NCBI GenBank assembly: GCA_963720785.1
Contig: CAVRGQ010000003.1
Span: 263,506-327,505, forward strand
Direction of reading: 5' to 3'
Origin: CAVRGQ01 sp963720785
Lineage (GTDB): Bacteria > Actinomycetota > Acidimicrobiia > IMCC26256 > DASPTH01
Length of the DNA stretch: 64,000 nucleotides
The notes below the pieces were generated by a model. It made no database searches, was not told the origin of the DNA, and worked only from the letters and a program-made list of their open reading frames with translations. Of this stretch, positions 35,552 to 44,386 are shown piece after piece. A program made the position numbers and the translations under genes. Position 1 is the stretch's first letter. Each line of letters starts with the position of its first letter.

Positions 35552-35821
35552 ATGGAGCGCCACCGGATCCGCATCACCTACTGCGTGCCCTGAGACTATT
35601 CCGACCGCGCGGTCCGCGCGGCTGAGGATCTCCTGCACGACTACCAGCACGTGATCGAGTCGCTCACCCTCGTCACGGGCAGCAGCGGCGTGTTCGACGT
35701 CGAGGTCGACGGCGCGCTGCTCTACTCCAAGAAGGCCACCGGTCGTCACGCGGAGCCCGGCGAAGTGCTCCGGCTGTTCCGCGAACGCATCGTCCCGAAC
35801 GTCGGCGTCTACGAACGGTGA
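35552..35821 (+). CDS. Rdx-family (SelW/SelT/SelH-like) thioredoxin-fold selenoprotein with in-frame TGA at the CxxU position
   Basis: An 89-residue gene runs from ATG 35552 to TGA 35819 if the TGA at 35591-35593 is read through. The protein is M-ERHRIRITYCVP, selenocysteine, then DYSDRAVRAAEDLL and so on. Residues Cys11-Val-Pro-U14 sit at the redox CxxC/CxxU site of the Rdx family, directly after the first beta strand (RIRITY). The family tail is intact: GSSGVFDVEVDG, LLYSKKATGRHAEPGEV and LFRERIVP. The frame is the same on both sides, so no indel is involved. A hairpin suited to a bacterial SECIS follows the TGA. SelW-type proteins are small redox proteins of uncertain partner. A normal annotation pipeline would stop at codon 13 and lose it. 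Confidence 0.82.
35605..35621 (+). promoter_or_regulatory. Candidate bacterial SECIS hairpin
   Basis: CCGCGCG (35605-35611) pairs with CGCGCGG (35615-35621) around GTC. Opening the top pair gives a GGUCC loop. The loop begins about 17 bases after the TGA, within the spacing known for bacterial SECIS elements, and it has the G-U at its apex that SelB recognises. The stem also codes for RAVRA, so the codon sequence could produce it by chance. Confidence 0.5.
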
Positions 35822-35825
35822 CGCC

Positions 35826-36947
35826 TCAGTCGGCGTGTGGGTCGTTGAGCTCGTAGAGCGTCGACGCGCGACCGACGAGCAACGGATCCACCAATCCGAT
35901 CTTCTCGACGTCCTTGTCGGTATAGGCGAGGCTGTGCAGCACGAAGCGGATCGCGTTCAGACGGGCGCGTTTCTTGCAGTCGGACTTGATGACCGTCCAG
36001 GGCGCCTCGCTGGTGTCGGTCGCGAGGAACATCGCGTTCTTCGCCTCCGTGTAGTCGTCCCACTTGCCGAGGGACGCGAGGTCGACGGGTGACAGCTTCC
36101 ACTGCTTCAGCGGGTGGCGCTCCCGCTCCATGAACCGACGCCGCTGCTCCTCTCGGCTCACCGAGAACCAGAACTTGATGAGGTGCACGCCGCTGCGCAC
36201 GAGGTGGCGTTCGAAGTCGGGGGCGGCCCGGAGGAATTCGGCGACGTCCTCGTCGGAGCAGAAGCCCATCACGCGTTCGACCCCGGCGCGGTTGTACCAG
36301 GACCGGTCGAAGAGCACGATCTCCCCGCTCGTGGGCAGGTGCTGCACGTAGCGCTGGAAGTACCACTGCCCCTGTTCTTCGGGCGTGGGCTTCTCGAGCG
36401 CGACGACGCGCGCTCCACGTGGGTTGAGGTGCTCCATGAACCGCTTGATCGTGCCGCCCTTGCCCGCCGCGTCACGGCCCTCGAAGAGGATCACGACGCG
36501 CTGGCCGGTGTCCTTGACCCAGGCCTGGAGCTTCAGCAGCTCGACCTGCAGGTGGTACTTCTCGCGCTCGTACTCCTTACGTGACATCAGGTTGGCGTAG
36601 GGGTAGATGCCGCTGCGCCAGTGTTCGACCAACTCGTCCTCGACGCGCATCGGCGGTTCGCCGTACTGCACCTCGTCGCGGGTGAGCACCACCTCGCGCA
36701 GGCCGCGCAGCTCGTCGGGCGAGGCGCCCTCCACGATCGCGTTCAGCCACTGCGCGACGGCGACGCGGTCGTGGGGCTTCGACGTCTCGAGCACGTCGCG
36801 CACCACGCTCACCAGCGTGTCGAGGGCACCCTCGGTCGCACCGTCGACCACGTAGCGCTCGATCCCCGCCTCGGTGAGGTCGGGGGCGCGGTCGCCGGCC
36901 GAGACCGGCCGGGGCTCGGGGGGACGAGGGTGCTTGTCCTTGGTCAT
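35826..36947 (-). CDS. ppk2: Polyphosphate kinase 2 family protein
   Basis: 373 residues from ATG 36947. Walker A is EGRDAAGKGGTIKR at residues 156-169, Walker B is LFDRSWYNRAG, and the lid region SVSREEQRRRF follows. All are diagnostic of PPK2. It transfers phosphate between polyphosphate and nucleoside di- or monophosphates. The 110-residue N-terminal extension before the core is larger than in minimal PPK2 and is rich in charged helices. The class I/II/III preference cannot be assigned with certainty. It is last in a minus-strand run P450, SDR, SDR, PPK2. Confidence 0.88.
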   Translation of the reverse strand: MTKDKHPRPPEPRPVSAGDRAPDLTEAGIERYVVDGATEGALDTLVSVVRDVLETSKPHDRVAVAQWLNAIVEGASPDELRGLREVVLTRDEVQYGEPPMRVEDELVEHWRSGIYPYANLMSRKEYEREKYHLQVELLKLQAWVKDTGQRVVILFEGRDAAGKGGTIKRFMEHLNPRGARVVALEKPTPEEQGQWYFQRYVQHLPTSGEIVLFDRSWYNRAGVERVMGFCSDEDVAEFLRAAPDFERHLVRSGVHLIKFWFSVSREEQRRRFMERERHPLKQWKLSPVDLASLGKWDDYTEAKNAMFLATDTSEAPWTVIKSDCKKRARLNAIRFVLHSLAYTDKDVEKIGLVDPLLVGRASTLYELNDPHAD

Positions 36948-36976
36948 GCCCCCATGGTGCTTCGCCGGCGGCCCGG

Positions 36977-37713
36977 TCAGCGCAACCAGCCGCGTCGGCC
37001 GAGCTCCGGGTGGAGCAGGTCGTCGCTCCACAGCAGCTGCCCGTTCACCACGTGCGGGTCGACGAGTGCGGCGAGCAGCGTCGCCTCGGCGAACTCCTCG
37101 GGGCTCGCCCAGTCGGTCTCCCCGGCGACGGCGACGAGGGTGCCCGGCGTGATCACCGGTTCGAACCCGGCCTGGGAGCTGATGTTGACGATCGCCCCGC
37201 TCCCCCGCGCCACCATGGCGGGCAGGACGAGCTGCACGAGGCGGTAGCTCGCGAAGGTGCCGATCTCGAAGTGGCGCCGGAAGCCGGCCAACGGGAAGGC
37301 AAGGAACGATCCCGGTGGTAGGTCGGCGCCGCCCGCGGGGCGCGCCACACGCGGTGCCGTGCGGCCGGAACGCTCCTCGCCGTCGGGTTGCGGCGGTCGG
37401 CCGGGGATGGTGAGCGCCGCGTTGTTCACCAGGATGTCGACGGCACCGAGTGCGTCGTGCACCCGGTCGACCACCGAATCGACCTGCGCGGGATCGCCGA
37501 GGCCGGCGGGTACCGCGACGGCGCGTCCACCGGCGGATTCGATCGACGCGACCGTCTCGTGGATCGTGCGGGCATGCGCGCGTCCCACTGCTGCTCGGTG
37601 CGCGCGACCACCGCGACGGCCGCGCCCTCCGCGGCGAACAACTCGGCGATCGCCTTGCCGAGCCGCCGGCTCGCGCCGGTCACGATCGCGACCTTGCCGT
37701 CGAGTCTGCCCAT
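36977..37713 (-). CDS. SDR-family protein lacking the catalytic Tyr-Lys segment (frameshifted)
   Basis: About 245 residues from ATG 37713, three bases after the previous gene. It starts MGRLDGKVAIVTGASRRLGK and has NNAAL and the NISSQAGF strand. After the Ser strand the YxxxK helix is absent, and the protein jumps to ITPGTLVAVAGETDWASPEE. An insertion rich in Pro, Arg and Gly follows NNAAL. One base is missing near 37576 between EQQWDAR and HARTIHETV. The fold is Rossmann, but normal SDR catalysis is doubtful. Confidence 0.7.
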
Positions 37714-37716
37714 GAG

Positions 37717-38461
37717 CTACGCCCTGGCTCCCCCGTCGACGAGATGGTCGGCGCCGGACACGTAGGAGCTCTCGTCACTCGCCAGCCACAGGGTGAGCCG
37801 GGCGACCTCCTCGCGTACCCCGATGCGGCCGAGCGGGATGCCGCGCGCCATGGCCTCGGCGTCCTGGCCCTCGATCATGCGGCTCTCGATGGTGCCGGGC
37901 AGGATCGCGTTCACCCGGATCCCGCGGGGCCCGAGCTCCTGCGCGGCTCCGCGCGTCATCCCGCGGAGCGCCCACTTGCTCGCGCCGTAGGCGAAGCACG
38001 GGCTGGATCCACCCAGCCCGCCCACCGACGCCGTGTTCACGATCGAACCCGTTCCCTGCGCGCCCATCACCGGTGCGACCGCTTGCATCCCGAGCAGAGG
38101 TCCGGTCTGGTTCACGGCGATCACCCGTTCCCAGGTGGCGAGCGGCGTCTGCGTCATCGTGGCCCACTCGATGATCCCCGCGTTGTTCACCAACACGTCG
38201 ATCCGTCCGGTGTCGGCGACCGCCCGATCGACGACGGTGGCCCAATTCGCGGCGATCGGTGACGTCGTGGGCGAGGAACGACCCGCCCACCTCCGCCGCC
38301 GCGTGGACACCGTTGATCTCGTCGAGGTCGGTGAGGTACACGAGTGCGCCGGCCGCGGCGAGCACCTTCGCGGTGATGCGCCCCTGTCCGTGCGCGGCGC
38401 CGGTGACGATCGCGACCTTGCCGTCGATGCGAATGCGTGATGCCGCACGCGGATCGGTCAC
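37717..38461 (-). CDS. Short-chain dehydrogenase/reductase (frameshifted)
   Basis: About 248 residues from GTG 38461, overlapping the P450 stop as GTGA. VAIVTGAAHGQGR is the cofactor motif, NNAGIIEW the structural one, NTASVGGLGG gives the Ser, and YGASK is the catalytic YxxxK. PGTIESRM is typical of FabG-like SDRs. One extra C near 38264 breaks the frame between HDVTD and AANWATVV. Its coupling with the P450 suggests oxidation of the hydroxylated product. Confidence 0.85.
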
Positions 38462-39654
38462 GGCGCCAAGCGCACGACGAGCTGCTCCGGACCGCGGATG
38501 AACGGGCTCTCCCACACGAGGTCCTGTTCGGGGATCGTGCTGTTCGGGAACCGCTGCGCGACGGTGCCGATCACGACCTGGAGCTCGAGGCGGGCCAACC
38601 AGCTCCCGATGCACACGTGGGGCCCGTTGCCGAACGCGATGTGCTGTTTCGCGTCCGCGCGCGTGATGTCGAACGTGCCGGCGGTCGCGCCCCAGCGGCG
38701 TTCATCGCGGTTCGCCGACGCGATCCAGCACACCACCTCGGCACCCTGCGGTACGACCACCTCGCCGAGGTCGACGTCTTCCTCCGCGGTGCGGCGCATG
38801 TACTGCGCGGTCGACTCGTACCGCAGCAATTCCTCCACCGCGTTGTCGAGCAACGAAGCATCGGCACAGAGCGCGCGCCACTGGTCGGCATGGGTGAGCA
38901 ACGTGCGCAGGCTGAGGGCGGTCTGGTTCACCGTGGTGTGCATCCCCGCGAGGTACAGCGTGTGCACGTACGGGACCACCTGCTCCGGGATCATCACGTC
39001 GCCCTCGTCGGCGGTGCGGATGATCAGCGACAGCAGGTCGTCGCCGAGATGGGCGCGCTTCCACTCGATGACCTCGCGCAGGTGGCCGGCGAGTTCTGCC
39101 GCCGACGCGAGGTACCGCTGGAGTTGTTCGTCGGTGAGGAAGACGTCGATGCACTGCAGGCTGTGCCACGTCCACTCGCGGAGCTCCTCGCGGTCGTCGA
39201 CGTCGGGGATGCCGAGGAGGTCGCAGGTGAGGGTGTACGGCAGTTCGAATCCGAGTGTGTCGACCACACCCAGGTCGCCGCCGTCGCGCACGTTGGCGAG
39301 CACGCCGTCGACGATCGCCTGCGCACGGTCCCGGAAGACGTGCACCTCGCGGTTGCTGAAGGTGGGGGCGATGATGCGCCGGGGCCCCGAATGCCCCGGT
39401 CCATCTGCGGCGAACGGGTTACCGGGGAAGTTGACGTGACGGTCGGGCCCGCGGTGGTGCCCCCGCACGATCTTGGAGAGGCCGGCGTGCACCGCATCAC
39501 TGCCGAGGAGGTACCAGAGGTCGCGGTCCTCGTCGACGACGCAGGGGCCGAACGCCCGCAGGCGACCGAGTTCGGCGTAGGGGTCGTCGAGGTAGGCGGG
39601 CGAGCCCGGATCGAGGACGCCGGTGACCCGCACCGGCTCCGAAAGGCTGGTCAT
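38458..39654 (-). CDS. Cytochrome P450
   Basis: 398 residues, a canonical soluble bacterial P450. The I-helix oxygen-activation motif is AGMHTT (236-241), ExxR is EELLR (275-278) and the heme-ligand motif is FGNGPHVCIG (Cys348). The stop overlaps the start of the SDR gene. It needs ferredoxin and ferredoxin reductase from elsewhere. The family lineage resembles actinobacterial hydroxylases of terpenoids, steroids or fatty acids, with no specific substrate predicted. Confidence 0.92.
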   Translation of the reverse strand: MTSLSEPVRVTGVLDPGSPAYLDDPYAELGRLRAFGPCVVDEDRDLWYLLGSDAVHAGLSKIVRGHHRGPDRHVNFPGNPFAADGPGHSGPRRIIAPTFSNREVHVFRDRAQAIVDGVLANVRDGGDLGVVDTLGFELPYTLTCDLLGIPDVDDREELREWTWHSLQCIDVFLTDEQLQRYLASAAELAGHLREVIEWKRAHLGDDLLSLIIRTADEGDVMIPEQVVPYVHTLYLAGMHTTVNQTALSLRTLLTHADQWRALCADASLLDNAVEELLRYESTAQYMRRTAEEDVDLGEVVVPQGAEVVCWIASANRDERRWGATAGTFDITRADAKQHIAFGNGPHVCIGSWLARLELQVVIGTVAQRFPNSTIPEQDLVWESPFIRGPEQLVVRLAP

Positions 39655-39708
39655 GCGCGTAGTAGACCACAGGGCACGTCCGTCCCGCTGCCGCGCAGGA
39701 GAAGCACC

Positions 39709-40512
39709 ATGTCCGAACCGCTCGTGCTCGTCGAGGCCGAAGGGCCCGTGCTCGTGGTCACGATCAACCGGCCCGAGAAGAAGAACGCGGCCAACTCCGA
39801 GGTGCTCTGCCGCCTCTACGACGCCTGGGTGCGCCTCGACACCGACGACGACATCCGCGTCGCGATCCTCACCGGCAAGGGCGACACGTTCTGTGCCGGC
39901 ATGGACCTCGCCGAGATCGGGCGCCTGCGCCAGGGCATCATCGACAACGAGTGGATCGAGCGCTTCACCAAGGAGCCGCAGATCGCGCTCGGCGGCTGGC
40001 TGAAGACGTACCGGCCCACCAAGCCGGTGATCCTCGCGGCCGAGGGCTTCGCCCGCGCCGGCGGCACCGAGATCCTCCAGGGCACCGACATCCGCGTCGC
40101 GGGTGAGAGCGCGGTGTTCGGCGTCACCGAGGTGCAGCGAGGCCTGTTCCCGATGGCCGGTTCCGCCGTGCGACTGCGGCGGCAGGTCTCCTACGCGGTG
40201 GCGGCCGAGATGCTGCTCGCCGGTGAGGACATCACGGCGCAGCGCGCCTACGAGCTCGGGCTGATCAACCACGTGGTGCCCGACGGCCAGGCACTGGCGA
40301 GGGCCAAGGAGATCGCCCAGCGCATCGCCCGCAACGGCCCGCTCGCGGTGCAGGGCATCCTCGCCACGCTGCGCGCCACCGAGGCGATGCCCGAGGAGCA
40401 GGCGTTCGAGATCGAGATGGAGCACGGCAGGCGGGTCATGTCGTCGAACGACGCCGCGGAAGGGCCGCGCGCCTTCCTCGAGAAGCGCGACCCGGAGTTC
40501 ACCGGCACCTGA
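39709..40512 (+). CDS. Enoyl-CoA hydratase/isomerase family protein (crotonase)
   Basis: 267 residues from ATG 39709, with AGGAGAAG upstream. The crotonase oxyanion-hole regions are CAGMDLAEI and FARAGGTEILQGTDIRVA, followed by FGVTEVQRGLFPMAGSAVRL. The usual hydratase glutamates are present in part (GGTEI, GVTEV). It hydrates or isomerises an enoyl-CoA in beta-oxidation-like catabolism. It is divergent from the P450. A large hairpin lies seven bases after the stop. Confidence 0.9.
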   Translation: MSEPLVLVEAEGPVLVVTINRPEKKNAANSEVLCRLYDAWVRLDTDDDIRVAILTGKGDTFCAGMDLAEIGRLRQGIIDNEWIERFTKEPQIALGGWLKTYRPTKPVILAAEGFARAGGTEILQGTDIRVAGESAVFGVTEVQRGLFPMAGSAVRLRRQVSYAVAAEMLLAGEDITAQRAYELGLINHVVPDGQALARAKEIAQRIARNGPLAVQGILATLRATEAMPEEQAFEIEMEHGRRVMSSNDAAEGPRAFLEKRDPEFTGT

Positions 40513-40518
40513 CGCTGT

Positions 40519-40570
40519 CGTTTTGGCGTCACCACGCGCCGCTATAGCAGCCTCTGGTGACGCCAAAACG
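40519..40570 (+). terminator. 16-bp perfect stem hairpin, copy 1 of a repeated element
   Basis: CGTTTTGGCGTCACCA (40519-40534) pairs perfectly with TGGTGACGCCAAAACG (40555-40570). The 20-base loop contains GCGCCGCTATAGCAGCCTC. It lies seven bases after the crotonase stop, in a terminator position. Its loop and outer left arm recur at 60976, with different but compensating inner arms. Confidence 0.75.
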
Positions 40571-40636
40571 GGAAGCGGACCTCTCGCCGGCCTTCGTCGA
40601 CGCGTGGGGCCGACGGCCCGCCGTCTGACGTTTGCT

Positions 40637-41890
40637 TCAGCGGGAACCGCTGAACACCTCGTCGGTGGGCACCACGTGTCGGAGATCCACCGGCGGCTCG
40701 ACACCCAGGGGCGTTCGCCACGTTCGACGTGGTCGAGGGCGTCGAGGAGCAGGCGCCGGGCGTGGATGATCGCCACGTCGGCGCTCGACAGTCGCTCACG
40801 CGTGCGATCGGCGATCGCGCCCATGCTGAGCTGGGCGATGATGTCCTCCTGCAGCAGGTTCCCGGTGAAGCCGGAGAAGTGCCCCCGGCGCATCGCGTCG
40901 CGGTCCTGACCCCAGTTGTCGTCGCGGCCACCGGTGAAGCCACCGAAGTTCTCGATGTCGATCGGCCGGTCACCCACCGCGGTCTCCATGCCCTCGGGCA
41001 CGTTCAGGGAGAGGCCGTCGTTGATCGGGCCGCGGTGCGACCAGAACCCGTAGAACAGGTTGTGGTGGGTGTCGTCGACGGGCGAGGCGATGAAGATCAC
41101 GCCGTCGACGTCGCCCGGAGTGCCCGGTGAGCCCGGCACCATCGCCACGAAGGGCATGACCCACTTGGTCGTGCGCACGTAGGTGGTGCCGTCGCGGCAT
41201 CGGCCGCGAGGCGATCGCGTCGATCCCCCACTCGGTGCGGGCGACGTCGTACTGCGGGGCGAGCGCCTCGAGCGCCTTGCCGACCGTGGCGCCCGTGTTC
41301 TTCTGCGCGTGCGCCTCGATGTAGGCGCGGTGCAGCGTGCCGACGTGCGCGGAGTCGATGGTGGCCTCGACTGCCTGCAGCCAGTTGCACGCGACGGGGG
41401 TCGCCGCGAACCACACGTGGGTCTCGGGCAGCACCGTGAACGTGAGGTGCGGGAACGGCGGAGCCTCGGTGTCGCCCAGCCAGACCCACACCACGCCGCC
41501 ACCCTCGACCGTGGGGAAACTGCGCGTGCGGATCTTCGCGGCGAAGGCCTCGGGGTCGGGGTCGTGGGTCGGGGCTTCGAGGACCTGTCCGCTCACGTCC
41601 ATCTTCCAGCCGTGGAAGATGCAGCGCAGGCCGCACTCCTCGTTGCGGGCCAGCACCAGGGAGGTGTTGCGGTGGGGGCAGCCCTCGTCGAGGAACCCGA
41701 TGTTCCCGGCGCTGTCGCGGAAGGCCACGTAGTCGGTGCCGAGCAAGCGCACCCGCCGGGGCGCGCCGTCGGCGGCGAGCTGCACCGAGAGGATCGCGGG
41801 GATCCAGCAATGGTCCCGCATGAGCCGTCCCATCGGCGCGTTGCCCTCCACGCGCGTGAGTCGCTCGTTCTGCTCCGCGGTCAGCGCCAT
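40637..41890 (-). CDS. Rieske non-heme iron oxygenase, alpha subunit type (two frameshifts)
   Basis: About 417 residues from ATG 41890. The Rieske [2Fe-2S] ligands are CPH at 71-73 and CIFH at 90-93. The mononuclear iron site is ATIDSAHVGTLH, with His182 and His187. It resembles phthalate dioxygenase/oxidoreductase-type hydroxylases. A base is missing near 41208 (between RPMPR and DGTTYVRTTKW) and one extra C lies near 40705, after which the true ending LGVEPPVDLRHVVPTDEVF then SGSR is read. It needs a reductase from elsewhere. Substrate probably aromatic or steroidal, by family only. Confidence 0.85.
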
Positions 41891-41982
41891 GGTCGGTCCC
41901 CCTCGTGCACCACCTGTGCAGCGTCCGTGTTACCGCCGCCGTCGGCGAGGGCGCAAGTACCGGTCGAAGTAGGGTCGCTCGG

Positions 41983-42816
41983 GTGAGGTTGCACACCGTC
42001 TATCGGACGACCGGGTCCGAGAACCGCAAGGCGCGTCCCGAGTGGTACTCGAAGGCGCTCGCACTGGAGTCGTACCTAGGGTCGCTCGGCGCGGTGGCGG
42101 ACGCCGGCGATCTGGTGTTCGTGGTCGACGGACCGATGGCCGAGGCCGAGCTGGGCCGCCTGCGCCGAGCCGGCGAAGTGGTGCAACTCGACGGCGTCGG
42201 CAACTCGTCGTCGTACCGTTGGGCCCTCGATCTCGCGTACGGGCGGGAGTCGTGGGCCGGCGACGACCTGGTGTACTTCGCCGAGGACGACTACCTCTAC
42301 CGTCGTGGTGCGCTGCCCGCCGTGCACGGAGCGGCCGCGCGCATCTCCGCCGCGGCCTTCTTCACTCCCTACGACGTGCCGGACTACTACGACCTCGAGG
42401 TTCATCGCCGCTATCGCCATGCGCACGAGCAGGATCGCTGGGAGGTCGACGGCGTCACCTGGCGGGCGGTGCGCTCCACCACGATGACCTTCGCGGCGCG
42501 TCTCGGTGCGCTCCGGCGCGTCGCCCCGCTCCACGTGCTCGGCACGCGCGGTCGCTACCCGAGAGACTTCGACATCTGGTCCGGCGCGCTCACGTACGCG
42601 CACCGGTACCGCTTGGCGCGCTCGCTCCCCTACTCGCCCCGCACCACCCCGGTCCGGGGCCCCCGGCCCGGCCTCGCGGCCGACGCCCGCGCAGTGTTCG
42701 GCCCTCCCCCGGGGCTGCTGATCGCACCCGAGGCGCCGCTCGCCACCCACGGCGAGGCCGACTGGCTCACTCCCGGCGCCGACTGGACGGCGATCGCCGC
42801 CGAGCTCGGAGACTGA
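41983..42816 (+). CDS. Glycosyltransferase-like protein with EDD motif
   Basis: 277 residues from GTG 41983 (VRLHTVYRTTGSENRKARPE). DDLVYFAEDDYLYRRGAL contains an Asp-rich motif in the position of a GT-A DxD, and YRWALDLAYG resembles GT-A helices before it. There is no signal or membrane segment. I infer a sugar transferase or related fold; the assignment rests on fold-like motifs only. It is divergent from the Rieske gene and ends next to the convergent carboxyltransferase gene. Confidence 0.55.
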   Translation: MRLHTVYRTTGSENRKARPEWYSKALALESYLGSLGAVADAGDLVFVVDGPMAEAELGRLRRAGEVVQLDGVGNSSSYRWALDLAYGRESWAGDDLVYFAEDDYLYRRGALPAVHGAAARISAAAFFTPYDVPDYYDLEVHRRYRHAHEQDRWEVDGVTWRAVRSTTMTFAARLGALRRVAPLHVLGTRGRYPRDFDIWSGALTYAHRYRLARSLPYSPRTTPVRGPRPGLAADARAVFGPPPGLLIAPEAPLATHGEADWLTPGADWTAIAAELGD

Positions 42817-42819
42817 CGC

Positions 42820-44325
42820 TCAGGGGTTGATCGCGGTACGGCTGACTGGCTCCGCCGCGACCGCTCGGCGGTGCAGCGCACGCTCGAGCGTGTGGAGCAA
42901 CACGTTGCGTGTCTCGCGCGGATCGATGAGCTCGTCGCCGCCGAACGTCTCCGACGCGCGGTAGGAGGCGTCGAGCTCGGCTTGGCGCAGGTCGGCGGCC
43001 TCGTCGGCATCCGACTTCCGGGAGCGACTCATCGCCGCGGCGCCCATGGCCCCGCTGGTGACGCCGGGGAAGTTGTACACACCGGACTGCGCGTCGAACG
43101 GGATCTTGCACATCACCATGGCGCCGAACCCGTAGGCCTTGCGCAACGTGAGCGAGATCTTCGGCGTGGTGCACTGCGTCTGCGCGGCGAACATCCGGGC
43201 GCCGGCGCGCAGGATGCCGCGCCGCTCCGAGGCGACGCCGGGCATCACGCCCGGGTTGTCGGAGAGGAACACGATCGGCAGGTGGAACGAGTCGGCGACC
43301 TGGATGAAGCGCGACGCCTTGTCGGCGCCGTCGACGTCGAGTGAACCCGCGTTCACCAGCGGCTGGTTGGCGAGCACCGCAACCGGGTGACCGCCGAGAC
43401 GCGACAGCGCGGTCACGATGGTGCGACCGAAGTCGGGCTGCAGCTCGAAGTTGGACTCCTCGTCGAAGACCACGTCGATCACGTCGCGGATGTCGTACAC
43501 GCGCCGGCCGTTGCGCGGCACGATGTCGAGGATCTCGTCGACGACGCGTGGACCGTCGTCGCGCCCGGCCACGTGGCGCGGGTACTCCCACGCCGAGGTC
43601 GGCATGTAGTCGAGGTAGAGCCGCACGAGGTCGAGGGCGCGCTCGTCGGTGGGCGCGACGTTGTGGATGAGACCGCTCGCGATCGCCACCGCCGGACCGC
43701 CGAGGTCCTCCTTGGTGATCTGCTCACCGAGCGATTCGAACACGACCGGGGGCCCCGCGGTGAAGATCGACGCGTGCGCGCTCATGACGCTGAAGTCCGA
43801 CATCGGTGCGACCAGCGCGCCGTGCCCGGCCGACGCACCCATCACTGCGGTGACCATCGGGACCTTGCCCGAGCACGCGGCCTGGGCGAGGAGGTCGGTA
43901 GGCGTGCGGGTGCCATGCGATCCTTCGGCGCGGAAGCCGGCCCCTTCGAGCATCATCACCAGCGGTACGCGGTCGGTGAGCGCGAGGTCGGCGACGCGGT
44001 AGCGCTTGGCGTTGGCCGCGGAGCTGATCGTGCCCGCCTTCACGGTGAAGTCCTCGGCGGCCACCATCACCGGGCGCCCGTCGACCTTGCCCGAGCCCAT
44101 CACGATCGCGTCGGCCGGGGCCTCCGCCCCTCCGACCAGGGTGCCCAACTCGAGGAAACTGCCGGGGTCGAGGAGGTAGGCGATGCGGGCGCGGGCGTCG
44201 AGCTTGCCCTGGCCTCGGTGCTTGGCGAGGCGCTCGGCGCCGCCCATGCCGCGCGAGATCCGGCGGCGTTCGGCGAGCTCGTCGAGGGCCTCCTCCCAGA
44301 GGCCTGCCTCGGTGTCTTCCGCCAT
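42820..44325 (-). CDS. Acyl-CoA carboxylase carboxyltransferase (beta) subunit
   Basis: 501 residues. Two crotonase-like carboxyltransferase halves are visible: VMMLEGAGFRAEGSHGTR and MGASAGHGALVAPMSDFSVM in the first, and VFLSDNPGVMPGVASERRGI and KAYGFGAMVMCKIPFDAQS in the second. It transfers carboxyl from biotin to acyl-CoA (propionyl-, methylcrotonyl- or longer). No biotin carboxylase or biotin-carrier gene is nearby, so it must pair with one encoded elsewhere, or act as a malonyl-CoA decarboxylase-like enzyme. Confidence 0.88.
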   Translation of the reverse strand: MAEDTEAGLWEEALDELAERRRISRGMGGAERLAKHRGQGKLDARARIAYLLDPGSFLELGTLVGGAEAPADAIVMGSGKVDGRPVMVAAEDFTVKAGTISSAANAKRYRVADLALTDRVPLVMMLEGAGFRAEGSHGTRTPTDLLAQAACSGKVPMVTAVMGASAGHGALVAPMSDFSVMSAHASIFTAGPPVVFESLGEQITKEDLGGPAVAIASGLIHNVAPTDERALDLVRLYLDYMPTSAWEYPRHVAGRDDGPRVVDEILDIVPRNGRRVYDIRDVIDVVFDEESNFELQPDFGRTIVTALSRLGGHPVAVLANQPLVNAGSLDVDGADKASRFIQVADSFHLPIVFLSDNPGVMPGVASERRGILRAGARMFAAQTQCTTPKISLTLRKAYGFGAMVMCKIPFDAQSGVYNFPGVTSGAMGAAAMSRSRKSDADEAADLRQAELDASYRASETFGGDELIDPRETRNVLLHTLERALHRRAVAAEPVSRTAINP

Positions 44326-44386
44326 CAGTGGGGCTCCCGGACCGGCGACATGCGAAGCGCCACGGTACCCGGCTCCGGTGGGCCCT

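Noticed and set aside
35552..35593. TGA in the SelW-like gene as an ordinary pseudogene stop
   Set aside because: It falls exactly at the CxxU residue, the rest of the family is intact in frame and a SECIS-like hairpin follows. Sequencing error to TGA remains possible and is noted.
38437..39708. Plus-strand frame upstream of the crotonase
   Set aside because: It is the antisense of the P450. The crotonase begins at ATG 39709 with its own ribosome binding site.
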